Assembly (NCBI GenBank): GCA_964529175.1
Contig: CAZGVO010000008.1
Location: forward strand, 140,276-204,275
Length of the DNA: 64,000 nucleotides
Reading direction: 5' to 3'
From: JAAFJM01 sp964529175
GTDB lineage: Bacteria > Bacteroidota > Bacteroidia > UKL13-3
Shown here: positions 1 through 7,822 of the stretch, in pieces
How the letters are laid out: every line of letters starts with the position of its first letter
How positions within the stretch are numbered: position 1 is the first letter of the stretch
Notes under the pieces: generated by a model
What the model was told of the DNA's origin: nothing
The model's database searches: none
The model's input: the letters and a program-made list of their open reading frames with translations, nothing else
Program-made: the position numbers and the translations under genes

Positions 1-532
1 AATCAGTTTCTACATAATCGCATTTTACCCTAATTAAAAACCTATCTAACAAAGCATTTAAGGCTTCATCTTCAGGCAAAACATTACTGGCGCCTACAAA
101 CATCAATGCCGGAAGTTTTTTGGTTTCTTTGCCTCGCCTAAATATCTTTTCATTCAAGGCCATTAGCAAACTATTTAAAATGGCACTATTTGCATTAAAT
201 ATTTCATCTAAAAATACCATAGATGCCTCGGGCATCATGCCTTCGGTATTGGTAATTAGCTCACCTTCCTTTAGTTTTCTAATATCAAAAGGGCCAAAAA
301 TTTCGTTTGGCTCGGTAAAACGAGTTAATAAATATTCAAAGTTTTTACCATTTTCAATACAGCTAGCAAGCAACCTAATAATGGCACTTTTAGCAGTTCC
401 TGGAGGGCCTAATAAAAAAGCATTTTCGCGTGCTATTAAGCTTATTCCCAATAAATCAATAATTTCATCTTTTCCTACAAACGATTGTTTTACAAACTGT
501 AGTACTTTGTTTAGTTTTTCTATATTACTCAT
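1..532 (-). CDS. MoxR-family AAA+ ATPase (RavA-like), C-terminus cut by window edge
   Basis: The 177 visible codons carry the full AAA+ core. Walker A is GPPGTAKS at residues 42-49, Walker B is MVFLDE at 105-110, the sensor-1 asparagine is N150 and the arginine finger is R164 in LLDRF. The phrase FTEPNEIFGPFD is typical of MoxR proteins. Family members are ATP-driven chaperones that usually work with a VWA-domain partner, which could lie beyond the left edge. The ATG at 532 overlaps the stop of the upstream gene by 8 bp, so translation is probably coupled. This makes it the third gene of a lipoprotein/unknown/MoxR operon. Family assignment is secure; the substrate is unknown. Confidence 0.88.
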   Translation of the reverse strand, partial: MSNIEKLNKVLQFVKQSFVGKDEIIDLLGISLIARENAFLLGPPGTAKSAIIRLLASCIENGKNFEYLLTRFTEPNEIFGPFDIRKLKEGELITNTEGMMPEASMVFLDEIFNANSAILNSLLMALNEKIFRRGKETKKLPALMFVGASNVLPEDEALNALLDRFLIRVKCDYVETD

Positions 533-1169
533 TAATAGTTTTTTCTATGTTAAATTCGTTCCAAAACTGACTGGCAAAAATGCCTAAGCTACCCGATACC
601 AAAGGTTTAATTTGGGGTAATAAAGCCAAGTCAATTCTTTTATTTTCAATAATGCGATTAATTAATAATATTTCAGTGCATTTATTTGTTAATATTTTAT
701 CAAAAGTTAACGATATGTTGGTCATGGTGTGTTTTATACTTGAATAAGGCCAATTTACCAATATGTTTTCTAATATTTCAATTAACACATCTTCGCTATC
801 AATGATGTTTAATTGCAACAGCATATCGGGTAAAAAACACAAGCATAAATCGGCAGAAACAATGGCGCTACTGTCTATTTCCAAATGGTAATTGGGAAAC
901 ATATTGGCTAAATCGTGTTCTTTGTTTTGCCTGTATAAAATTAATTGCGCAGCCAAATAAACTGTTTTAGCAGCCCAAAGTGCCGCATCTGGATTAAAGC
1001 TTGGCGGAGTTTCAGCATAATTAAGACTTTCTACTTCGTACTCTTGGGCTAAAAAAGCAATTACTTTTTCTTCTTCTTCCTTATTAAAAGTAAGCACATT
1101 GGCATAAAGCATCACTTCTTCGTATTGCCTTAGGTTATGTATTACTTTATAAAAATAGTTTTCGGTCAT
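525..1169 (-). CDS. hypothetical protein in MoxR operon
   Basis: A 214-aa soluble protein with no signal peptide, membrane segment or motif that I recognise. It looks mostly helical, is rich in Leu/Ile/Asn/Glu, and could be a helical-repeat adaptor. Its ATG abuts the stop codon of the upstream lipoprotein gene with no spacer, and its stop overlaps the MoxR start by 8 bp. It is therefore almost certainly co-translated with both. By analogy with other MoxR operons it may be an accessory factor or substrate adaptor of the ATPase, but that is inference from position only. Confidence 0.75.
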   Translation of the reverse strand: MTENYFYKVIHNLRQYEEVMLYANVLTFNKEEEEKVIAFLAQEYEVESLNYAETPPSFNPDAALWAAKTVYLAAQLILYRQNKEHDLANMFPNYHLEIDSSAIVSADLCLCFLPDMLLQLNIIDSEDVLIEILENILVNWPYSSIKHTMTNISLTFDKILTNKCTEILLINRIIENKRIDLALLPQIKPLVSGSLGIFASQFWNEFNIEKTINE

Positions 1170-2564
1170 TTAAATATTTTCTTTTAAGTATGCTTCCAGC
1201 TTAAGTTTGGTAGTTTCTTTCAAACTTAAGTTGATGTTTTGTTTTGGAGCAATAATAATTTTTTGAAAAGCAAAATATGGAATATTGTTTCGATAAGTAG
1301 TTGCTAAAATAATGGCTTCTTCGCCAACAGGTAAGTTAGTTGGTTCTGCATCGTTATGCGAAAAACCATAAGTGCCATCTTTTTTTTCGTAACCAGGAAT
1401 AAAAAATTTATCTTTTAAAACAATTAAAGAAATATATACATGTTCATCATTATTTTTATTATCAATTTTAACTATAAATTCTAAATTGTTTTTAGTTAAA
1501 TAAGCATATCTATCAATGTTTGACCAACCTAAACTTTTAATGCTATACACATAACTTAACTGCGGGTCTGTTTCATGTTTGTTACTATATTTTACTGCAT
1601 CTAATAAAATTTGTTTTCTTTCCTCTATTTCCTTCTTTTTCTTTTCGTATTGTTCAAATTTTTCTTCATATACAGCCAATGCTTTTTTATAATCATTGCC
1701 TTGATAAGCAGGAGAAACCAAATATTTTCTTGTAATAACTTTACCTTTATCAATTCCTTCAAATGTTACTTTATAAATACCTGCTTCATTTGTTTTTTCA
1801 AGCTTCACATCGTACCAAGTCTTTTTTGCATCCTCTAGGTTAAAGTCGCTTTTTTCGCTTACCTTAAACTTTACATTTTTATATTGTTGCAATTCAGGAA
1901 ACATGCTATTGTTTTCAAATTTTATACTCAATATCCTTTCAGTATCATCACTGTATTCAATTGGTTTTTGAGGAACTGTTAATAATGGAACTTCCCTATT
2001 TTTATGTTCATCAAAAATAGGGCGGCTTATAGTTTTGGAAACAACGGTTGGTTTGTTTTTCTCAATAATATCTTTTGGATTAACCCAATTGATTCTTTGG
2101 TTTTCAGGATTAACTTCTCCATCAAAAATCAACATGCTATCGTTTTTATTGTTGGCTGGAACCGATATTTGTAACGCTTTATTTGAAGCTATCAATAGGT
2201 TTTCTCCGTTTGAGGTAGCGTTGGTATAAATCATGCCACCGGTTTGCAATATTTTACCATTGCTTAAAGTGGTTAAATTGCCCATCACCATATCGGCTAA
2301 TGTTAAAGCTTCTTTTAGTTCAAAGCTTATTTTACCTGTAATAGCATTACCGTTTTTATCTACAAAACTATTTTTAGGAATACTAATTTTAGTTCCGTTT
2401 TTGCCTGTAATAAAGGTGTCGTTTTGGTTGGTTATTTCAAAAACTTGAGTAGGCAAATTTTGAGTAGAAAATACATTTTCGGTTGCTTCAGTTTGTTTAG
2501 GAGCATTTTCTGAACAACTAATAGCAAACGTTAAAAATAACAATAAAGCGCTGGTAATTCTCAT
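1170..2564 (-). CDS. putative lipoprotein, first gene of MoxR operon
   Basis: A 464-aa protein whose N-terminus (MRITSALLLFLTFAISC) is a lipoprotein signal peptide with a lipobox cysteine at residue 17, so it is probably anchored in the envelope. Residues about 50-130 contain a beta-rich stretch with GTKISIPKNSFVDKNG and later TGGMIYTNA, a pattern common in Bacteroidota surface lipoproteins. Residues about 285-320 are Lys/Glu-rich and probably form a coiled coil. It is followed without a gap by the 214-aa gene. No enzymatic motif is visible. Being translated with a MoxR ATPase suggests a role in envelope assembly or stress, which is inference. Confidence 0.72.
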   Translation of the reverse strand: MRITSALLLFLTFAISCSENAPKQTEATENVFSTQNLPTQVFEITNQNDTFITGKNGTKISIPKNSFVDKNGNAITGKISFELKEALTLADMVMGNLTTLSNGKILQTGGMIYTNATSNGENLLIASNKALQISVPANNKNDSMLIFDGEVNPENQRINWVNPKDIIEKNKPTVVSKTISRPIFDEHKNREVPLLTVPQKPIEYSDDTERILSIKFENNSMFPELQQYKNVKFKVSEKSDFNLEDAKKTWYDVKLEKTNEAGIYKVTFEGIDKGKVITRKYLVSPAYQGNDYKKALAVYEEKFEQYEKKKKEIEERKQILLDAVKYSNKHETDPQLSYVYSIKSLGWSNIDRYAYLTKNNLEFIVKIDNKNNDEHVYISLIVLKDKFFIPGYEKKDGTYGFSHNDAEPTNLPVGEEAIILATTYRNNIPYFAFQKIIIAPKQNINLSLKETTKLKLEAYLKENI

Positions 2565-2707
2565 GGTTTTAATTAATAAAATTGTAGGAATAAAATATAA
2601 ATTAAATACAAAACGAAGATTGTTAAAAATTATTTCAGCAAAATGAGATGTTTCTAACCTTTAAATAAATTATGAGATTGAGATGATACGTGTTAAATGG
2701 TACTTGC

Positions 2708-3370
2708 TTATTTTATCGTTAACCAAAAATTGACACCCCAATGACATGAACCATAATCAACATAATATCTGCCTATATCGGATTTATAAAATGTAATAAA
2801 ATTATCACTATCTCCAATTCCATAACTAATTGATTTAAACTCCTTTTTTGTTGCACTTGAATCGGTATAAACAGTTGCACTTGAAATTGTTCCTCCATCA
2901 GGAAAATAAACGCTGATGCTATCTTGGCAGCTTTCTGTAATATTTATGAATTGCTCTTTCTCTTCTCTAATGTTTCCTGATTCAATAATATGTGTTCCAT
3001 AAATAATATGTACTTTATTATTAAGGTACTGTTTCTTGTTGGTTTTAAAGTTAAAAGCTAGCGCTTTTAGAGATACTATTTTGTAAACAACTTTTAATTT
3101 AATTGGGTTGTTTTTAGTTAAAACAAGTGTGTTTTTTACCGAAATTAGCTTGTTATTGTTGTAAATTTTAAAATTTAATTGCTCTAAATTAAATGAATAA
3201 ATCTTTACTTTTTCGGTAGATTTTGTTTTAACCTCAAACTCAAATTCCACTTCTTGTCCATTGCAAGTTTTTACAATTCCAACCTCATTAGCATACCAAA
3301 TAGATAATTCGTCTTTTGGCTTAAAAGAAGTAAAAAATAAAATGGCTAAAAGTGCTGAAAGTATTTTCAT
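2708..3370 (-). CDS. secreted hypothetical protein
   Basis: The open frame extends upstream to 3472, but that extension reads through the attC-like element. The ATG at 3370 begins a clear signal peptide (MKILSALLAILFFTSF), so I take this start, giving 220 aa. The mature part is beta-rich with no recognised domain. The C-terminal half has a cysteine pair (TESCQDS and YGSCHWG) that might form a disulfide in the periplasm. The gene lies just beyond the R'-like end of the attC-like site at 3392-3523, as expected for the next cassette in a minus-strand array. I see no attC-like structure downstream of its own stop. Confidence 0.6.
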   Translation of the reverse strand: MKILSALLAILFFTSFKPKDELSIWYANEVGIVKTCNGQEVEFEFEVKTKSTEKVKIYSFNLEQLNFKIYNNNKLISVKNTLVLTKNNPIKLKVVYKIVSLKALAFNFKTNKKQYLNNKVHIIYGTHIIESGNIREEKEQFINITESCQDSISVYFPDGGTISSATVYTDSSATKKEFKSISYGIGDSDNFITFYKSDIGRYYVDYGSCHWGVNFWLTIK

Positions 3371-3391
3371 GTGTGTCGTCTTTAATATATT

Positions 3392-3523
3392 TGATAACGG
3401 TTTGCAGCTACAAGAAGTTGGCGATTTCGGAGCACAAAACTGTCTGCCAGCACTGCACTTGATACGAAGCACAAAGCTTCATTTAACCACTGAACCGCCA
3501 ATTTCTTGTAGGTGCTGTTAGGC
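3392..3523 (-). other. attC-like recombination site 1 (integron cassette type)
   Basis: An approximately 132-bp imperfect palindrome. Arms 3405-3423 and 3496-3514 are complementary at 17 of 19 positions around a roughly 70-bp loop. Read on the minus strand, the gene-proximal end is GCCTAAC, which matches the R'' consensus RYYYAAC exactly, and the far end is GTTATCA, a weaker match to R' GTTRRRY. It starts 9 bp after the stop of the ATPase gene, the usual position of attC in a cassette. The same architecture recurs at 6944-7077. No integrase gene is in the window, so the site would be part of a CALIN-type array. Classification is inference from structure. Confidence 0.6.
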
Positions 3524-3532
3524 GCTGGCAAA

Positions 3533-5443
3533 TTAAAATAATTCTGACTGTTCCTTTTCACGCAAATATTCTATAATTCTTGTGTCTTCTAAGTATGGCG
3601 CTGTCTTAACTTTGTCAAACAAGTTTAGAAGGCGACTCTTTGCACGTCTCATAATGGTATCGTAGTCTAGTGGCTGAATAATAACATTGCCATTCATTTT
3701 CGTTGTTTTCTCCGTTTCATAAGGCACTAACTCAGAACCTAAAACAAAACAGGTCACCTTAGAATAATTTTTAATTAATCCCTTATTTAATAATTCACTG
3801 ACATATTTCCAGGATTGATTTACCTCATCAAGTCCAAGCGGCACTCCTGGTTTTTTAAGCTCAACAATTGTTAGCCTATCAATTCCTATTTCTCCTCCTT
3901 CGTCATCATATTTTGGAAAACTGTAAAGACCTACCGAACTATCTTTCAAGATTGCAAAGTCAGGTCTTATACGTGTACCCTTTATTTCTTTTCCAAATAA
4001 ATCTTGTATAACCTTTGTCATACCAACATTTGATGTGTATTCGATTGTTTCATACTCAGGACCAAATATCCACAAGCCTCTGTGAAATAAAGGTTGTAAA
4101 TCATGAACCTCATCCGTTAAATTAGTAAGCACTCTACTTTGTAATTTTTCAATTAGTCTCATTCTATATTCTACCTCGTCAAGTACAACTTTTGCTAAAT
4201 TGATATTCCATTTTTTTAAAACGGTATTCAAACTTTCTAATTCCTCTGATGTTGAACTGGACAATATGGCAATAAGGTTATATTTTGATTCGCTTTGTTC
4301 AAGATTAGCTAAAAGTTTAGCAACCTTTTCTAAATCATTTTGAGTAATTGAAGGACATTCTTCTTGAACATTGGTTATAAATGTTTCCCATTTTTCTCGA
4401 CCAACGAGTCCAATGTTTTTCAATATGGGCTTGGTAATTTCCTCAATTTCCTTGAATGTTGTTTCTCTGTTTTCCTTGTAAAGTTCTAAAATATAATCTT
4501 TGATTTTTTCTTGAACTTTAGGAAATACCTTTTTGAATTTTTCGTCTGTTTGAAAAAATGTTGTCCAATCAGGAGAAACAGCATTTTCTAAACAGTCTGC
4601 TTTTACTATAAAAATATATCGTTTTGCTGCAATTCTTCTACCATCAATCAAATGTTCGTTTCCACTACCTTTCCAAGTGCATTCACCAACTAGTCTATTT
4701 TTTACATGCCAAGCAATACCATGTTGATGAGTTGTCTTATCTGTTCCTTTAACATCAATTACTGTAATTGGTATTTTTCCAATGCCATCAATTTCAACTT
4801 CGATGTTATTGATATTTTCTTCTGGGATGTCTAAAAATGTAATTTTCTCATCGTTAACGATTACTTCAAAATGAGGATCAGTCATAAATCGCATTCCAAT
4901 TTCAATTTTTATTTGATCAAAACTAGTACTTGGTTTGATTGCATTATTAACGAATATTTCTGTTCCGTGATGTTCCTTTTTTTCTTCACCTAATTTTTCA
5001 AACGCTAAGATATTAGTATTGTCTGCAAATACTTTATAATGTATCTGTTTTGTATCTCTCCAACTTTTCACTTGAAAAAATTCCCCAAAAGCAAAACCTG
5101 ATAATCTGCCTTTACCATTTCTACCGAAAGTTGGTCTTTTCCCAATTAGTGATTTGTGGTCTTGTGGTACCTCTGCGTATCCGCCCTGCTCTTTGTTTCT
5201 ATCATAGGCTAAAGTTCGAAATCTTTTGTTAAATTGAGATTCGGTCATTCCGTGACCATTGTCAATAATTGAGAAATTGTCCCCGTCTTCTAATGGCCAT
5301 TTTATTTCAACCTTTGTTGCTGCAGCATCCCATGAATTTGCTATTAGCTCAATGATTGCAATTTTAGAATCCGAGATAATTCCTTTTCCAACAAACGATT
5401 CTAAAAATCTATCATCAAAAAGTGCTATTTGTTTTGTGCTCAT
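3533..5443 (-). CDS. GHKL (paraMORC/HSP90-like) ATPase fused to Shedu-like PD-(D/E)xK nuclease
   Basis: A 636-aa protein. The N-terminal 170 residues hold all GHKL ATP-binding boxes: E32/N36 in ELIANSWDA, D61-M66 DNGHGM, a G2 loop GRNGKGR at 107-113, and GTEIFV at 160-165. This spacing fits MORC/MutL-like ATPases associated with restriction systems (the paraMORC group). Residues about 300-430 are helical. The C-terminal part (about 440-600) looks like a Shedu/DUF4263 nuclease: a DLQPLFHRGLWIFG motif, then RPDFAI (D495) and IVELKKP (E528, K530). It is third in an operon, 30 bp after the Mrr-like gene. ATP-dependent sensing coupled to DNA cleavage is the likely role; the substrate is unknown. 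Confidence 0.8.
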   Translation of the reverse strand: MSTKQIALFDDRFLESFVGKGIISDSKIAIIELIANSWDAAATKVEIKWPLEDGDNFSIIDNGHGMTESQFNKRFRTLAYDRNKEQGGYAEVPQDHKSLIGKRPTFGRNGKGRLSGFAFGEFFQVKSWRDTKQIHYKVFADNTNILAFEKLGEEKKEHHGTEIFVNNAIKPSTSFDQIKIEIGMRFMTDPHFEVIVNDEKITFLDIPEENINNIEVEIDGIGKIPITVIDVKGTDKTTHQHGIAWHVKNRLVGECTWKGSGNEHLIDGRRIAAKRYIFIVKADCLENAVSPDWTTFFQTDEKFKKVFPKVQEKIKDYILELYKENRETTFKEIEEITKPILKNIGLVGREKWETFITNVQEECPSITQNDLEKVAKLLANLEQSESKYNLIAILSSSTSEELESLNTVLKKWNINLAKVVLDEVEYRMRLIEKLQSRVLTNLTDEVHDLQPLFHRGLWIFGPEYETIEYTSNVGMTKVIQDLFGKEIKGTRIRPDFAILKDSSVGLYSFPKYDDEGGEIGIDRLTIVELKKPGVPLGLDEVNQSWKYVSELLNKGLIKNYSKVTCFVLGSELVPYETEKTTKMNGNVIIQPLDYDTIMRRAKSRLLNLFDKVKTAPYLEDTRIIEYLREKEQSELF

Positions 5444-5473
5444 ATCTTTGTTATTAAATTGTCATAAAATAGC

Positions 5474-6007
5474 TTAATCCATCGTTCTTCTAATTGTCAA
5501 TTGCAAATATTTTTCTGTAATATCATTAAACATATCATTAGTGTTCGCATATGATAAAATGTCACCTCTATCGATAGCAATAACTTTAATACCATCGATG
5601 GACAATGCATCCATTATTACAGAGTTTGCATATCTGTAGCCATTTAATTGACCAGCAATACCACTAGACGACACAAGGATTCCTGATTTCGCTCCTCTTG
5701 TCCTTAACTTATGTACAAATTCACGGACTTTTGCGCTACTTAAAGGGGGAGCTTCATTTTTACATTCGCAAATTACTATTGGGTCAAGGATATCAAATGG
5801 CCCAATAACCCTATTGTTCCAAAGTGCTAAATCTATTTCTTGAGAACCTGTTGCATCTAATACATTTCTATCCGCTAAACGAACACCATTAAATTTTTCA
5901 AATAAATAAAGTACTAAATCTTCAAAAACTCTTCCTTTCACATGAGTATTTCCAGCATCAGATTGATTTAGTAGCTGCCTTATTTTTGTTTGGCTATATT
6001 TAGGCAT
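5474..6007 (-). CDS. Mrr-like restriction endonuclease-fold protein
   Basis: A compact 177-aa protein that is essentially one PD-(D/E)xK nuclease domain. The helix with E29 (GRVFEDLV) is followed by GSQEIDLA (D59) and IVICECKN (E81, K83), the E-D-ExK order of Mrr_cat-type domains. A following basic helix (VREFVHKLRTRGAKSG) and the ILVSSSG strand also fit that family, where they contribute to the fold and DNA contacts. There is no separate DNA-recognition domain, so specificity probably comes from a partner. The ATG lies 1 nt after the TAG of the TIR-like gene, and the ATPase gene follows 30 bp downstream. Fold is confident; target is unknown. Confidence 0.75.
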   Translation of the reverse strand: MPKYSQTKIRQLLNQSDAGNTHVKGRVFEDLVLYLFEKFNGVRLADRNVLDATGSQEIDLALWNNRVIGPFDILDPIVICECKNEAPPLSSAKVREFVHKLRTRGAKSGILVSSSGIAGQLNGYRYANSVIMDALSIDGIKVIAIDRGDILSYANTNDMFNDITEKYLQLTIRRTMD

Positions 6008-6008
6008 A

Positions 6009-6917
6009 CTAACTTAGATTATTTAATGCATGTACATACTCATTTCTCTTTTTTATTAAGAAATTTTCAAATCCCTCAGATGAAATACCTTGAACAAAGT
6101 CTTCAACGTCAAACATTAATATATTTGGTAATCGGGGAGTGTCTAAATTAAATCGTCTATCATTTTTGTCAAAATAGAGCAAAATTCCAAAATTAGCATC
6201 TGTTTTACTGATGTAATTTTGAAGTTGTTGTTGAGCTCTATCAATCGTTTCCTTATCTATTCTTCCACACTTAACCTCTATTAACAAAGGATTTCCAAAG
6301 TAACTTGATAAACCTTCATTTGTAATTGCGATATCTACTCTTGATTTGTCTCCTATTGCTAATTCCGAAACCGCTTGGACGTTTATCTTTTTAAAAACAT
6401 CCATTATAACATTAATTAAATCATATTCTTTAAAATCACCTTTCCTAAATTGTCTTAAACTAACAAGCGCATTATTCGTCTCATCGATTGTAAGATTCGG
6501 TTTTTCTTTTTGCGCTTTTTTCTTATAACGTCTATAGTGATTACTAATGTCTAATATGTAATTTTTTAGAGAGAGTTCCAACAATTGTGTGTTTTTAGAC
6601 CAATCCAATTGATAATGCATTTTACCTTCGAGAAAAAAGGGAAGTTTTAAATCTTGATCTACTAATAAAAAAATTGGTTTGCCAAGCGCTTCTGCGACTC
6701 CTAGTTCAAACAAAACATTTTGATTGTTTTTTGTGATTAAGGCTAGTACAAAATCCGATTCTCTAATTTTTCGCTTAATCAAATCTGAAAAAGACGAACC
6801 TATTGAAAAATCATAGAAATTATGCGTGTCAACATTTAAATTATGTAGTAAAATTTCAACTTTTGATAAGTCGTTATTGGAGTCAGTCGAAATATAACAT
6901 TTTAATTTCTTATTCAT
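6009..6917 (-). CDS. TIR-like (or deoxyribosyltransferase-like) domain fused to PD-(D/E)xK nuclease
   Basis: A 302-aa two-domain protein. Residues 5-90 resemble a TIR/nucleoside-2-deoxyribosyltransferase-type Rossmann domain: KCYISTDSNND, a DFVLALITKNN strand, then NVLFELGVAEALGKPIFLL, where E71 would be the catalytic glutamate. Residues about 125-145 are a basic linker. Residues 150-255 look like a nuclease: KSRVDIAIT (D195), PLLIEVKCG (E214, K216), then a Gln-rich helix RAQQQLQNYI. It is the first gene of the operon and lies directly after the R'-like end of attC-like site 2. NAD-degrading TIR effectors are common in phage defence; whether this one cleaves NAD or only senses a nucleotide is undetermined. 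Confidence 0.72.
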   Translation of the reverse strand: MNKKLKCYISTDSNNDLSKVEILLHNLNVDTHNFYDFSIGSSFSDLIKRKIRESDFVLALITKNNQNVLFELGVAEALGKPIFLLVDQDLKLPFFLEGKMHYQLDWSKNTQLLELSLKNYILDISNHYRRYKKKAQKEKPNLTIDETNNALVSLRQFRKGDFKEYDLINVIMDVFKKINVQAVSELAIGDKSRVDIAITNEGLSSYFGNPLLIEVKCGRIDKETIDRAQQQLQNYISKTDANFGILLYFDKNDRRFNLDTPRLPNILMFDVEDFVQGISSEGFENFLIKKRNEYVHALNNLS

Positions 6918-6943
6918 TCTTTCAGTTTTTATTTTTGCTTGCA

Positions 6944-7077
6944 GCTAACGTTTTGCAGATTGGCGATGGGCGGGCTTTTCAGCACAAAAGTTTGTTCGGA
7001 GAACTGAACTTTCGGCTACCACAAAACTGTCAAGCGGAGACGGAACCCCGCCTATTGCCAATGTGCTGTTATGTGTA
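6944..7077 (-). other. attC-like recombination site 2
   Basis: An approximately 134-bp palindrome with the same design as the site at 3392. Arms 6956-6974 and 7047-7065 are complementary at 16 of 19 positions around a loop of about 72 bp. On the minus strand the gene-proximal core is ACATAAC (one mismatch to RYYYAAC) and the distal core is GTTAGCT (one mismatch to GTTRRRY). It begins 17 bp after the stop of the 7094 gene. The loop shares the string CACAAAACTGTC with the partial site near 9050 and CACAAAACTGTCTG-type sequence with site 1, so the sites are related by descent. Confidence 0.62.
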
Positions 7078-7093
7078 GCCTTTCTTCTCATTT

Positions 7094-7699
7094 CTAAAAT
7101 GTCAGTTCTCCTTTCGGTTGCCACATATTATCTATGGCAAATTGTATCGCTTCTATTACTTTGTTGTCGGACTGTTTATTTAATTCGTCTTTGAGCAAGG
7201 GGATAAGGCTTTCATTACGCAAGTCTAAGGCAATACTTGCTGTCTTAATTCTTACTTTTTTACTTTTATTGCTAAATGTTAAAACAAATACTTCTTCAAG
7301 CTCTCTGTTTGTGAAACTGTCACACACACAATTCAAAAGTCTTTCTACTGTCTGCGAATTTGTATTTTTTACGCACTCTAATAGTCTTAATTTAGCTTTG
7401 TCAAAATGGTATGAAAGCAACTCCAGTTTAGTCGTGGCTGGCTCCCAAACTCCGCTTGAACCAAATTCTATGGCATTAACTAAGTTGTCAAATTGCTCAT
7501 CTGTTAAAACTTTTGTTTCAATTACATCAATAAAATCCTTTGCAATTTGTCTTAGTAAATTTGCTTCTGTTTCTAAATCTCGTTTCGAGTATCTTTTATT
7601 GTCAAATACCCAACGGTCAATGTTTTTAAACTCTGTTTCAATATCAAATGAAAAGAGTGTCGGTTTGTTGTCTGCTTTTAATGAGTGTGATTTTGTCAT
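7094..7699 (-). CDS. hypothetical protein, cassette gene
   Basis: A 201-aa soluble protein with no recognised domain. The C-terminal third (KKVRIKTASIALDLRNESLIPLLKDEL, positions about 150-178, and following) has the spacing of HEAT-like helical repeats. The frame is open to an ATG at 7711, but that codon lies inside a core-site-like GTTATGT, so the ATG at 7699 (MTKSHSLKAD) is preferred. An antisense frame of similar length on the plus strand is Ser/Leu-rich and looks like a shadow. The gene with its downstream attC-like site has the layout of a single-gene cassette. Function unknown; small helical-repeat proteins in such arrays are often poorly conserved. Confidence 0.6.
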   Translation of the reverse strand: MTKSHSLKADNKPTLFSFDIETEFKNIDRWVFDNKRYSKRDLETEANLLRQIAKDFIDVIETKVLTDEQFDNLVNAIEFGSSGVWEPATTKLELLSYHFDKAKLRLLECVKNTNSQTVERLLNCVCDSFTNRELEEVFVLTFSNKSKKVRIKTASIALDLRNESLIPLLKDELNKQSDNKVIEAIQFAIDNMWQPKGELTF

Positions 7700-7709
7700 A
7701 AGGTTACAC

Positions 7710-7727
7710 ATAACTTATTTATATAGG
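7710..7727. repeat. 18-bp exact repeat at cassette boundary, copy 1
   Basis: The 18-mer ATAACTTATTTATATAGG occurs here and again at 10180-10197 in the same orientation. On the minus strand both copies read CCTATATAAATAAGTTAT and are followed at once by the start of a cassette-like gene. Here the last bases merge into GTTATGTGTA, the same string found in the core of attC-like site 2. The repeat may therefore mark the point where cassettes joined. An alternative is a shared promoter-like AT-rich segment, although it does not match the TTG-N19-TAnnTTTG consensus. Confidence 0.6.
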
Positions 7728-7788
7728 AAGTTTTTTTCCTAAAACCTTCCTATGTCTATCCAATTTTGGAGTTGTTTTAGGAAGGTTT
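7724..7788. repeat. three-armed inverted repeat with alternative hairpins
   Basis: Three related arms lie in 65 bp: TAGGAAG at 7724-7730, AAACCTTCCTA at 7742-7752 and TAGGAAGGTTT at 7778-7788. The middle arm can pair with the first (7 bp) or perfectly with the third (11 bp), giving mutually exclusive hairpins. It lies between the 38-codon ORF and the 7094 gene, so it could terminate or attenuate minus-strand transcription. No long U-tract follows either hairpin. Confidence 0.45.
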
Positions 7789-7822
7789 ATTATTTAAACC
7801 TATGTTATTTTTTATAAATTTT

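Noticed and set aside
120..587. 155-codon plus-strand frame at the left edge
   Set aside because: It is antisense to a MoxR gene with intact Walker A, Walker B and arginine finger.
2640..2700. attC-like site after the 2708 gene
   Set aside because: A GTTAAAT string fits the R' core, but there are no complementary arms.
3371..3472. N-terminal extension of the secreted protein at 2708
   Set aside because: Translates the attC-like palindrome; the ATG at 3370 gives a proper signal peptide.
7134..7742. 202-codon plus-strand frame opposite the 7094 gene
   Set aside because: Ser/Leu-rich antisense composition, no signal, wrong orientation relative to the attC-like sites; the minus frame has ordinary protein composition.
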